Assembly (NCBI RefSeq): GCF_013836145.1
Contig: NZ_CP057483.1
Span: forward strand, 1,240,001-1,304,000
Reading direction: 5' to 3'
Length of the DNA stretch: 64,000 nucleotides
Origin: Citrobacter sp. RHB25-C09
Lineage (GTDB): Bacteria; Pseudomonadota; Gammaproteobacteria; Enterobacterales; Enterobacteriaceae
Under the pieces are notes generated by a model. It was not told the origin of the DNA. It worked only from the letters and a program-made list of their open reading frames with translations, and did not search any database. Every line of letters begins with the position of its first letter. Position 1 is the first letter of the stretch. Both the position numbers and the translations under genes were made by a program. Below, in pieces: positions 1 through 7,101 of this stretch.

Positions 1-1071
1 TAGCATTTCGATATAGCTGACTACTGGCGCATCGGTGAACGGCTGCTGAACGGATTGATCGTAGAACTGCATTCCAACGACATTGTCATACTCCGTCACC
101 AGACGCTTGAGATCTTGCGCATCAGACGCCTGCAGAAACGCCTGTTCATAAAGACCTGCCAGCGGTGCCCAGTTCTGTAAATACCAGTTTATGCGGCGCA
201 GCATGCCGCGGGATGACTCCGCGTAAAGTCCTTCCGGCCAGCGCTGGAGGTAGTCCTGTGCGGCGTTCTCTGCCTGAGCGGCGGCATTCCTGTCGATTCG
301 CTGAATATCAAAATCACCATACTGTCCGGTGCTGTTTTCAGCGCTTTTATTCAGCGCCGTACGCATCAGCATGTATTGTGCGGTTTCTGCCAACCATGGA
401 CGATCGCTGTTGACCAGCGGGGTAAAGTCTTGTTTGGCCGCTGCATATTCACCGGTGTAAAAATGCGCGGCTCCGGTCAGATAAGTGCGGTACGACACTG
501 ATGACGATTCAGGCGCAAGCGTAATAAGCGATTCGCTAATTTGTTCGGCGCTCGCGCCGGAGTAGAGGCCTAAACGCGCCTGTGCCAGCGCCTGTTTTTG
601 TTCCGCCGTCAGGGTGGTATCGCTTAGCAGCGCCGCAAAGAACTGGCTGACGCTGTCGGCATTGTTCGATACAAAGCGGTTTTCCTGCTCGTCGTCGTGG
701 TTGAATTCGATCGGATCGACGTGCAATGAAGCCATTTGTTGGTTGAGAAGATCGTTTTCGTTCTGCCTGGTTGTCATTTCCGCCGCGCGCAGCGCAGTAT
801 CCCACTGTGGATGAAAGGCAAAATAGACATCGCGCGAGCGGGTGAGATCCGCCGGTATCGGCTGGATAGGGAGCGTGACGGACTTCGCTTCGCTCAGCAG
901 ACGCAGCAGGTTGTCGCGGGAATCGTTGCCGGGCTCAAGCACCGGTGTTCCGCTCAACAGGCAGTCATCCTCGCCCCATTTGCAGTATTCCATATCAAAA
1001 GAGGCGAATGCCTGTGGGGCACCCGCCAGTAGTGCGCAAAAACCGAAAGCTAACGGTGTCTTCCTGATCAT
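1..1071 (-). CDS. Secreted protein of unknown function, C-terminus beyond the left edge
   Basis: An open frame of 357 codons runs from an ATG at 1071 to the window edge without a stop. A ribosome site (AGGACG) lies 6-7 bases before the ATG. Residues 1-23 form a signal peptide (basic n-region, hydrophobic core, A-F-A cleavage site), so the product should be periplasmic or outer-membrane associated. The visible mature part is soluble and helical, with alanine-rich stretches around residues 150-240 that look like helical (TPR-like) repeats (SYRTYLTGAAHFYTGEYAAA). No lipobox follows the signal. The gene starts 22 bases after ybbJ, so it probably belongs to the qmcA-ybbJ transcript. I do not recognise the family. 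E. coli K-12 has cueR at this point instead, so this is probably an accessory or lineage-specific gene. Confidence 0.75.
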   Translation of the reverse strand, partial: MIRKTPLAFGFCALLAGAPQAFASFDMEYCKWGEDDCLLSGTPVLEPGNDSRDNLLRLLSEAKSVTLPIQPIPADLTRSRDVYFAFHPQWDTALRAAEMTTRQNENDLLNQQMASLHVDPIEFNHDDEQENRFVSNNADSVSQFFAALLSDTTLTAEQKQALAQARLGLYSGASAEQISESLITLAPESSSVSYRTYLTGAAHFYTGEYAAAKQDFTPLVNSDRPWLAETAQYMLMRTALNKSAENSTGQYGDFDIQRIDRNAAAQAENAAQDYLQRWPEGLYAESSRGMLRRINWYLQNWAPLAGLYEQAFLQASDAQDLKRLVTEYDNVVGMQFYDQSVQQPFTDAPVVSYIEML

Positions 1072-1092
1072 TTTCTTCGTCCTGTAAACCGC

Positions 1093-1551
1093 TTATCGCG
1101 GTACTGCTCTGACATATAACGTAATGCCTTCAACGGCAACCACTTCAACCTGGGTGCCTGATGTCAGGTCTTCGCTGGCGTTGACGGGCCAGGAGCTGTC
1201 ACCCACGCGCATATGACCACGCCCGTTGATAAGATCGGTTTCCAGTACAAAACGGCGCCCCACCAACTGCTTGCCACGCTGGTTCAACTGGCTGTCTGCC
1301 GGTTTTTGCTCGCGGACGCGTTTGGCCAGCCATTTCCACCACAGCCAGGCGGCAAGGAGGGTTAACACGGCAAACATCACGCCCTGCCACTCCCAGCCGA
1401 CGGGCAGCAGCCAGACAACGATGCCGGTAATGACCGCCGCAACGCCGCTCCACAGCAGATAGCCGTTACCGCCCAGCATCTCGGCAGCGAGAAGCAGACC
1501 GCCGAGGCTAAGCCATAAAATATGGGGGTGTAGCACTATCATCTCGATCAT
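1093..1551 (-). CDS. ybbJ: NfeD-family inner-membrane protein YbbJ
   Basis: A 152-residue protein closely matching E. coli YbbJ. Hydrophobic segments at about residues 8-30, 33-50 and 55-75 form a membrane anchor. They are followed by a soluble OB-fold (residues 95-150, with GRGHMRVGDSSWPV), the hallmark of short NfeD proteins. NfeD proteins pair with SPFH/stomatin proteins, and here the SPFH partner qmcA lies immediately upstream: its stop and the ybbJ start share a base (TAATG at 1549-1553), implying translational coupling. The probable role is to support QmcA membrane assemblies. The precise biochemical activity is not known. Confidence 0.93.
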   Translation of the reverse strand: MIEMIVLHPHILWLSLGGLLLAAEMLGGNGYLLWSGVAAVITGIVVWLLPVGWEWQGVMFAVLTLLAAWLWWKWLAKRVREQKPADSQLNQRGKQLVGRRFVLETDLINGRGHMRVGDSSWPVNASEDLTSGTQVEVVAVEGITLYVRAVPR

Positions 1552-2465
1552 TATCTTTTCCGCTCGCTGGCGCTGTCCTTGATAAGTTCAGCGATCCCAC
1601 CAATGGAGCCCATCAGACTGCTGGCATCCAGCGGCATCATTACCACTTTGCTGTTACTGGATGAGCCAATTTGCTGGAGTGCTTCGGTGTATTTCTGTGC
1701 CACGAAGTAATTCACCGCCTGAATATCACCGGAGGCGATGGCTTCAGACACCATTTTGGTCGCACGGGCTTCCGCTTCCGCAGAACGCTCGCGGGCTTCA
1801 GCCTGTAAGAATGCGGACTGGCGTTCACCTTCAGCGATCAGGATCTTAGACTGTTTTTCCCCTTCGGCTTTGACGATTTCGGCCTGGCGAATACCTTCCG
1901 CCTCGAGAATGTTGGCACGCTTGGTACGCTCTGCCTTCATCTGGGCGTTCATCGCTTCAATAAGCTCGGCTGGGGGACGAACATCACGAATTTCAATACG
2001 GGTGATCTTAATGCCCCACGGGTTGGTAGCGTCATCAACGATATGCAGCAGGCGCGTGTTGATGTTGTCACGCTGCGACAGCATTTCATCGAGCTCCATT
2101 GAACCCAGCACGGTACGGATATTGGTCATCGTCAGGTTGATAATCGCCAGTTCCAGATTGCTCACTTCATAAGCCGCTTTCGGCGCATCAATTACCTGAA
2201 TAAAGCAGACGGCATCAATCGCCACGTTGGCGTTATCCTTGGAGATAACCTCCTGCGATGGGATATCCAGTACCTGCTCCATCATATTGATTTTTCGGCC
2301 AACACGGTCCATGAATGGCACCACAAGGCTCAGTCCCGGTTGCAGCGTTCGGGTGTAGCGCCCGAAGCGTTCTACCGTCCACTGATAGCCCTGCGGAACA
2401 ATTTTGACACCTGCACCGACAATCACCAGTGCGACGAAAATGAGAATTGGAATAAAAATAAGCAT
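1551..2465 (-). CDS. qmcA: SPFH/stomatin-like membrane protein QmcA
   Basis: About 304 residues. It has an N-terminal membrane segment (MLIFIPILIFVALVIVGAG), an SPFH/band 7 domain (about residues 20-190, with QGYQWTVERFGRYT) and an alanine/glutamate-rich coiled coil (about 190-250) that mediates oligomer formation. The ATG at 2465 is preferred over an upstream in-frame start at 2492 because an AGGAGG site sits just before it and the E. coli protein starts at the same residue. In E. coli QmcA is linked to membrane quality control, as a multicopy suppressor of loss of the FtsH and HtpX proteases. It is co-transcribed with ybbJ and divergent from fetAB. Confidence 0.95.
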   Translation of the reverse strand: MLIFIPILIFVALVIVGAGVKIVPQGYQWTVERFGRYTRTLQPGLSLVVPFMDRVGRKINMMEQVLDIPSQEVISKDNANVAIDAVCFIQVIDAPKAAYEVSNLELAIINLTMTNIRTVLGSMELDEMLSQRDNINTRLLHIVDDATNPWGIKITRIEIRDVRPPAELIEAMNAQMKAERTKRANILEAEGIRQAEIVKAEGEKQSKILIAEGERQSAFLQAEARERSAEAEARATKMVSEAIASGDIQAVNYFVAQKYTEALQQIGSSSNSKVVMMPLDASSLMGSIGGIAELIKDSASERKR

Positions 2466-2611
2466 CGAAAAACCTCCTGTAGAACTGTCCATAATGTTGG
2501 CATCAGCCTTATATCTGGCTTAATTATACCTGATTCACTAAAGAGAGTTCCCCTGGAGTTAATGGTGGGGATACACTATTTTCGATAAAACGAGAAAAAC
2601 AGGGATACGCC

Positions 2612-3289
2612 ATGAGCGAGAACCGTCAGCTACTCCAGTTAAACCGGGTGGGTTATCTGGCTGGGAAGACGAAAATCCTGGATAACATCAGTTTCACCTT
2701 ATTTCCGGGAGAGTTTAAATTAATTACCGGCGCCTCTGGCTGTGGGAAAAGTACGCTATTAAAAATAGTTGCCTCATTACTCAGCCCATGTGAAGGGGAG
2801 ATTTTCTTCGAAGGGGCGAACATCGAGACTCTCGTGCCGGAAACATATCGACAGCAGGTTTCCTATTGTGCTCAGACGCCAGTACTGTTTGGCGACACGG
2901 TCTACGACAATTTACTCTTTCCCTGGCAAATCCGTAATCAACGCCCGGAGCCGCAGGCTTTGCTCGACGATCTTGCGCGCTTTGCGCTGCCCGCATCGAT
3001 TCTCGAGAAAAATATTAATGAGCTTTCAGGTGGCGAAAAACAGCGTATTTCCCTTATCCGCAATTTGCAGTTTCTGCCGAAGGTATTGCTCCTTGATGAA
3101 ATCACCAGTGCTCTGGATGAAAGTAATAAACGCAATGTGAATGACATTATTCATCGCTATGTACGGGATAAGCAGATGGGCGTGTTGTGGGTGACGCATG
3201 ACAAAGATGAGATTAATCATGCGGATAACATCATTACTCTGACGCCGCATGCCGGGAAAATGCAGGAAGTGCGCAATGGGCGAGCATAA
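2612..3289 (+). CDS. fetA: Iron export ABC transporter, ATPase subunit FetA
   Basis: A 225-residue ABC ATPase. The Walker A motif GASGCGKST is at residues 40-48, the signature LSGGEKQR near 137, and Walker B VLLLDE near 158. It matches E. coli FetA (YbbL), which with the permease FetB exports iron and improves survival of oxidative stress in iron-replete cells. It overlaps fetB by 14 bases, showing a coupled two-gene operon. The start has a GGGAT ribosome site upstream. Confidence 0.95.
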   Translation: MSENRQLLQLNRVGYLAGKTKILDNISFTLFPGEFKLITGASGCGKSTLLKIVASLLSPCEGEIFFEGANIETLVPETYRQQVSYCAQTPVLFGDTVYDNLLFPWQIRNQRPEPQALLDDLARFALPASILEKNINELSGGEKQRISLIRNLQFLPKVLLLDEITSALDESNKRNVNDIIHRYVRDKQMGVLWVTHDKDEINHADNIITLTPHAGKMQEVRNGRA

Positions 3290-4055
3290 TATAACCAACG
3301 AATCACTGGCGTTAGCGCTCATGTTGGTGGTGGTGGCGATGTTGATTAGCCACAAAGAGAAACTGGCGCTGGAAAAAGATATTCTCTGGAGCATTGGGCG
3401 GGCGGTCATTCAGCTTATTATCGTCGGCTACGTGCTGAAATATATCTTCGCCGTGGATCATGCGGTGCTGACGTTATTGATGGTGTTGTTTATCTGCTTC
3501 AACGCGGCCTATAACGCGCAGAAACGCAGTAAATATATCGCGAAGGCATTTATCTCTTCGTTTATTGCCATCACCGTAGGAGCCGGGTTAACGCTGGCGG
3601 TACTGATCCTCACCGGGTCGATTGAGTTTATCCCGATGCAGGTCATTCCGATTGCCGGGATGATAGCAGGCAATGCGATGGTGGCGGTCGGGTTGTGTTA
3701 CAACAATCTCGGTCAGCGCTTTAGCAGCGAACAGCAGCAGATTCAGGAAAAGCTCAGTCTGGGCGCTACGCCAAAAGTGGCCTCGGCTGGATTAATTCGC
3801 GACAGTATTCGTGCGTCGTTGATCCCGACAATCGATTCGGCGAAAACGGTAGGGTTAGTCAGTTTACCGGGGATGATGTCCGGGCTGATCTTTGCCGGTA
3901 TCGATCCGGTGAAAGCGATTAAATATCAGATTATGGTGACGTTTATGCTGCTTTCTACGGCGAGCCTGTCGACCATCATTGCCGCATATTTAACCTATCG
4001 AAAGTTTTACAATTCGCGCCACCAACTGGTCGTGACGCATTTAAAGAAAAAGTAA
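3276..4055 (+). CDS. fetB: Iron export ABC transporter, permease subunit FetB
   Basis: A 259-residue integral membrane protein with about seven hydrophobic segments, matching the E. coli FetB (YbbM) permease of the UPF0014 family. The start at 3276 (ATGGGCGAGCATAAT) is chosen because it gives the family length. An in-frame start at 3249 would add nine residues inside fetA. It overlaps the end of fetA. Cytoplasmic loops carry the conserved charged segment LGATPKVASAGLIRDSIRAS, which probably contacts FetA. Confidence 0.95.
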   Translation: MGEHNITNESLALALMLVVVAMLISHKEKLALEKDILWSIGRAVIQLIIVGYVLKYIFAVDHAVLTLLMVLFICFNAAYNAQKRSKYIAKAFISSFIAITVGAGLTLAVLILTGSIEFIPMQVIPIAGMIAGNAMVAVGLCYNNLGQRFSSEQQQIQEKLSLGATPKVASAGLIRDSIRASLIPTIDSAKTVGLVSLPGMMSGLIFAGIDPVKAIKYQIMVTFMLLSTASLSTIIAAYLTYRKFYNSRHQLVVTHLKKK

Positions 4056-4065
4056 CCTCTCGTAG

Positions 4066-4091
4066 GCCCGGCAAGCGAAGCGCCACCGGGC
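4066..4091. repeat. REP-type palindrome between fetB and cnoX
   Basis: Inverted GCCCGG / CCGGGC arms in the convergent gap between fetB and cnoX, with the GTAGGCC flank usual for enterobacterial REP elements. Such sites stabilise mRNA ends or bind gyrase. Confidence 0.7.
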
Positions 4092-4108
4092 AATTCCTGT
4101 TCGTGGGA

Positions 4109-4963
4109 TTAATACAACAGCGCGTATAGCTGGCGACGGTACTTCGACGCTAAGGCGTCACCGGTTCCCAGCGCGGCAAGGATTTCCTGGAAGGTTTTGC
4201 GTGCCTGACCTTCCGCCGCGGTGAGATCCTTTCGTAAATGGCTGAACAATAACTCCAGCGCTTCTTCATTACGCCCCACCTGGTGCAGTTGCAGCGCAAG
4301 CTGTGTAGCCAGGCTGGCATCCTGCGGGTTATCCGCGACCTGCTGCTGTAGCTGCTGAATCTCTGGCGTATCTGCCGCCTGTTTCAGTAGCTCAATCTGC
4401 GCGACTAGCCCCTGATAGCGGGTATCCTGATCCTGCAACGGGATGGTTTTCAACACCGCTTCGGCGTCTTCGGAGCGGTTAAGGGCAATCTGCGTTTCCG
4501 CCAGAAGCAGGCCGATTTCGCCATCCTGATTCGAAAGCTGCCAGGCATCTTTTAGCAGCGGCAGAGCTTCGACGTAATTCTTTTCCTGCATCAGTTGCAT
4601 CGCCTGACGGGCTTTCAGCTCCTCTTCACGCGGCAGAACCTTATCAAGCAAGGCGCGAATCGCCTCTTCCGGCTGCGGTCCCTGGAAACCATCGACCGGT
4701 TGACCGTTCTGGAACAGGTAAACGGTAGGAATGGCGCGCAGGCCAAACTGCGAGGCGATCGCCAGTTCGGCGTCGCAGTCGAGTTTTGCCAGAATAAACT
4801 GCCCGTTGTACTGGGCGGCGAGGCTTTCCAGCACTGGCGTTAATTGCAGGCAGTGCTGGCTGCGCTCAGACCAGAAGTAGAACAGGACCGGCGTGGTCAT
4901 CGACAGTTCTAAGGTCTGCTGCAGGTTCGATTCGTTGATGTTAACAATATTCTGTGCGGACAT
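4109..4963 (-). CDS. cnoX: Chaperedoxin CnoX (thioredoxin-TPR holdase)
   Basis: A 284-residue protein with an N-terminal thioredoxin fold (residues 1-110) and C-terminal TPR helices (115-284). At the place of the redox CxxC the sequence is S35-Q-H-C38, as in E. coli CnoX (YbbN), so it is not a classical reductase. The family member is activated by hypochlorous acid, holds unfolded or oxidised proteins and passes them to GroEL and DnaK. The ATG at 4963 follows a GAGTAA-type ribosome site and gives the E. coli length. An upstream in-frame start at 5020 would add 19 unlikely basic residues. Confidence 0.95.
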   Translation of the reverse strand: MSAQNIVNINESNLQQTLELSMTTPVLFYFWSERSQHCLQLTPVLESLAAQYNGQFILAKLDCDAELAIASQFGLRAIPTVYLFQNGQPVDGFQGPQPEEAIRALLDKVLPREEELKARQAMQLMQEKNYVEALPLLKDAWQLSNQDGEIGLLLAETQIALNRSEDAEAVLKTIPLQDQDTRYQGLVAQIELLKQAADTPEIQQLQQQVADNPQDASLATQLALQLHQVGRNEEALELLFSHLRKDLTAAEGQARKTFQEILAALGTGDALASKYRRQLYALLY

Positions 4964-5021
4964 GGAGTTACTCTCTTTTGTCTGTTTCTTTCTACATGGG
5001 GGCTGGCGCGCGCGCTTCAAC

Positions 5022-5831
5022 TCAACCGTGTAAAATTTTGTCCATCAGGCGCCCCGGCAGCAGGCGTTTTAACAGCATCACAGCCCAGGTAACCAGCGTG
5101 ACCGGATAGCGCATTTGGGGTTTGTTGCTGCAAAAAGCATGGCGCACTTTGTCGACAACCGCTTCCGGATCGAGGGTAAATCGTGCCGCAATGCCGGGAT
5201 TTTCGACCGGTTTATCGCTCTGCGTCTGGTTGACGTTATCGGTAAAGCGGGTACGAATAGGGCCGGGTTCAATCAGGCTGACCTTAATTCCGCTGTGACG
5301 TAGCTCCATGCGCAGCGCATCGGACCAGGCTTCCAGCGCGTATTTGCTGGCGGCGTAAGCCCCACGCCCTGGGGTAGATATTAGCCCCATTACCGACGAG
5401 GTCATCACAATACGGCCTTCGCCATAGGGCAACATCGCGGGCAGCAGGCGCATAGTGAGCTGGTGCGCACCAAAGAAGTTAGTGGAAAATTGCTGCTCCA
5501 TTTGTTCGCGACTGATGGACGGCAGCGGGCCATAGACACCGTATCCGGCATTATTAAATATTCCGTATAAACAGTTATCGGTCAGTGCGATCACTTCATC
5601 AGCGGCACGATCCACGCTCTCGGGTGAGTCGAGATCGATCAGTACGCCGGTGAACCCCATGCCGTTCATGCGAACGACATCGTCGGGTTTGCGGCAGCCC
5701 GCAAGGATTTGAAAACCCTGGCGCTTCAGTTCTAGCGCGCTTTCCAGGCCAATACCGCTGGAACATCCTGTTATTAAGACCGATTTTTGCATAACTTTAC
5801 CTGTCAGGATCTCCGTTACATTACGACTCAT
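5022..5831 (-). CDS. ybbO: Short-chain dehydrogenase YbbO
   Basis: A Rossmann-fold SDR of 269 residues. The cofactor motif TGCSSGIG follows the MQKSVLI strand, NNAG is near residue 90, and the catalytic Ser is followed by Tyr-x-x-x-Lys (YAASK, near residue 160). The E. coli homologue YbbO is an NADP-dependent oxidoreductase/aldehyde reductase. The 5' end overlaps the 3' end of tesA by 11 bases. Translation could also begin at Met14 (position 5792), which lies directly before the first beta-strand, so the start is not certain. Confidence 0.92.
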   Translation of the reverse strand: MSRNVTEILTGKVMQKSVLITGCSSGIGLESALELKRQGFQILAGCRKPDDVVRMNGMGFTGVLIDLDSPESVDRAADEVIALTDNCLYGIFNNAGYGVYGPLPSISREQMEQQFSTNFFGAHQLTMRLLPAMLPYGEGRIVMTSSVMGLISTPGRGAYAASKYALEAWSDALRMELRHSGIKVSLIEPGPIRTRFTDNVNQTQSDKPVENPGIAARFTLDPEAVVDKVRHAFCSNKPQMRYPVTLVTWAVMLLKRLLPGRLMDKILHG

Positions 5832-6447
5832 GATTTACTAAGGGGGTCAACTGCTTCGCCATCCAGTCAGCAATAAACGGCTGGGCATCGCGATTAGGAT
5901 GAATACCATCATCCTGCATCCACTGCGGTTTTAGATAGACCTCTTCCATAAAAAAGGGTAACAGAGGGATATCAAACTCTTTGGCGAGCTTTGGATAAAT
6001 TGCGCTAAAGGTTTCATTATACCGACGACCGTAGTTTGCCGGCAGACGAATTTGCATCAGCAGGGGTTTGGCGTTGGCCGCATTCACGTTCTGCAAAATT
6101 GTGCGCAGCGTCTGCTCTGTTTGCGCAGGCGAAAAACCGCGCAGGCCGTCGTTGCCGCCAAGCTCAACCAACACCCAGCGTGGTTGATGCTGTTTGAGGA
6201 GCGCAGGCAGACGCGCCAGCGCTTGCTGGGAAGTATCACCGCTAATGCTGGCATTGACCACGGTGGTTTTGTTCTGCCACTTATCATTCAGTAACGCCGG
6301 CCAGGCTGCACCAGCGGACATTCGGTATCCGGCGCTAAGACTGTCACCCAGAATTAACAGCGTGTCAGCCGCAGCGGCACGGAAGGTAAACAGCAGCAAA
6401 AACAGGAAAGGCAAATGCCAGCGGAAAACATTGTTGAAGTTCATCAT
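5821..6447 (-). CDS. tesA: Acyl-CoA thioesterase I / lysophospholipase L1 / protease I TesA
   Basis: A 208-residue GDSL/SGNH hydrolase with a cleavable signal peptide (residues 1-26, ending AAA-ADT). The block-I GDS motif with its catalytic Ser (LGDSLSAGY) follows directly. The Gly and Asn of the oxyanion hole (GGND) and the C-terminal DDGIHPN block with the Asp-His pair are all present. It hydrolyses long-chain acyl-CoA and lysophospholipids in the periplasm. The start at 6447 gives the E. coli length. Its first 33 bases overlap the 5' end of ybbA on the opposite strand, the same head-to-head overlap as in E. coli. Confidence 0.97.
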   Translation of the reverse strand: MMNFNNVFRWHLPFLFLLLFTFRAAAADTLLILGDSLSAGYRMSAGAAWPALLNDKWQNKTTVVNASISGDTSQQALARLPALLKQHQPRWVLVELGGNDGLRGFSPAQTEQTLRTILQNVNAANAKPLLMQIRLPANYGRRYNETFSAIYPKLAKEFDIPLLPFFMEEVYLKPQWMQDDGIHPNRDAQPFIADWMAKQLTPLVNHES

Positions 6448-7101
6448 CTTAAGAAATCCGTCGGTCAGGGTGAGCATGAGCTTTCCATCCTTACCGGAGT
6501 TGAACTGGTTGTCAAACGCGCTGAAACCATTGCGCTGATTGGCGAGTCGGGATCGGGCAAGTCGACGCTGTTGGCGATCCTCGCCGGACTGGATGATGGC
6601 ACCAGCGGCGAGGTGAGCCTGGTCGGTAAACCTTTACATCAAATGGATGAAGAAGCCCGCGCACAGCTACGTGCGCAGCATGTCGGCTTCGTCTTTCAAT
6701 CTTTTATGCTGATCCCCACGCTGAACGCGCTGGAAAACGTTGAGCTTCCGGCGTTACTGCGTGGGGAAAACAGCGGACAAAGCCGTGCCGGTGCGAAGAC
6801 GCTGCTTGAGCAACTGGGGCTGGGTCAGCGCCTCGACCATCTTCCGGCACAGCTTTCAGGCGGCGAGCAGCAGCGCGTGGCGCTGGCACGCGCGTTTAAC
6901 GGTCGCCCGGAGGTCCTTTTTGCGGATGAACCCACGGGCAATCTTGACCGCCAGACCGGCGATAAAATTGCCGATCTGCTCTTTTCCCTCAACCAGGAGC
7001 ATGGCACCACGCTCATTCTGGTGACGCACGATCCACAACTGGCGGCACGCTGCGACAGGCGTCTGCGTCTGGTGAATGGGCAATTGCAGGAGGAGGCATG
7101 A
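6415..7101 (+). CDS. ybbA: ABC transporter ATP-binding protein YbbA
   Basis: A 228-residue MacB/LolD-type ATPase. Walker A GESGSGKST is at residues 43-51, the signature LSGGEQQRVAL and Walker B VLFADEP follow, and the switch His is in ILVTHD. It pairs with the large permease YbbP encoded next, overlapping it by four bases (ATGA). Systems of this class couple ATP hydrolysis to mechanical work on periplasmic lipids, peptides or lipoproteins. The substrate of YbbAP is not established from sequence. Confidence 0.95.
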   Translation: MPAENIVEVHHLKKSVGQGEHELSILTGVELVVKRAETIALIGESGSGKSTLLAILAGLDDGTSGEVSLVGKPLHQMDEEARAQLRAQHVGFVFQSFMLIPTLNALENVELPALLRGENSGQSRAGAKTLLEQLGLGQRLDHLPAQLSGGEQQRVALARAFNGRPEVLFADEPTGNLDRQTGDKIADLLFSLNQEHGTTLILVTHDPQLAARCDRRLRLVNGQLQEEA

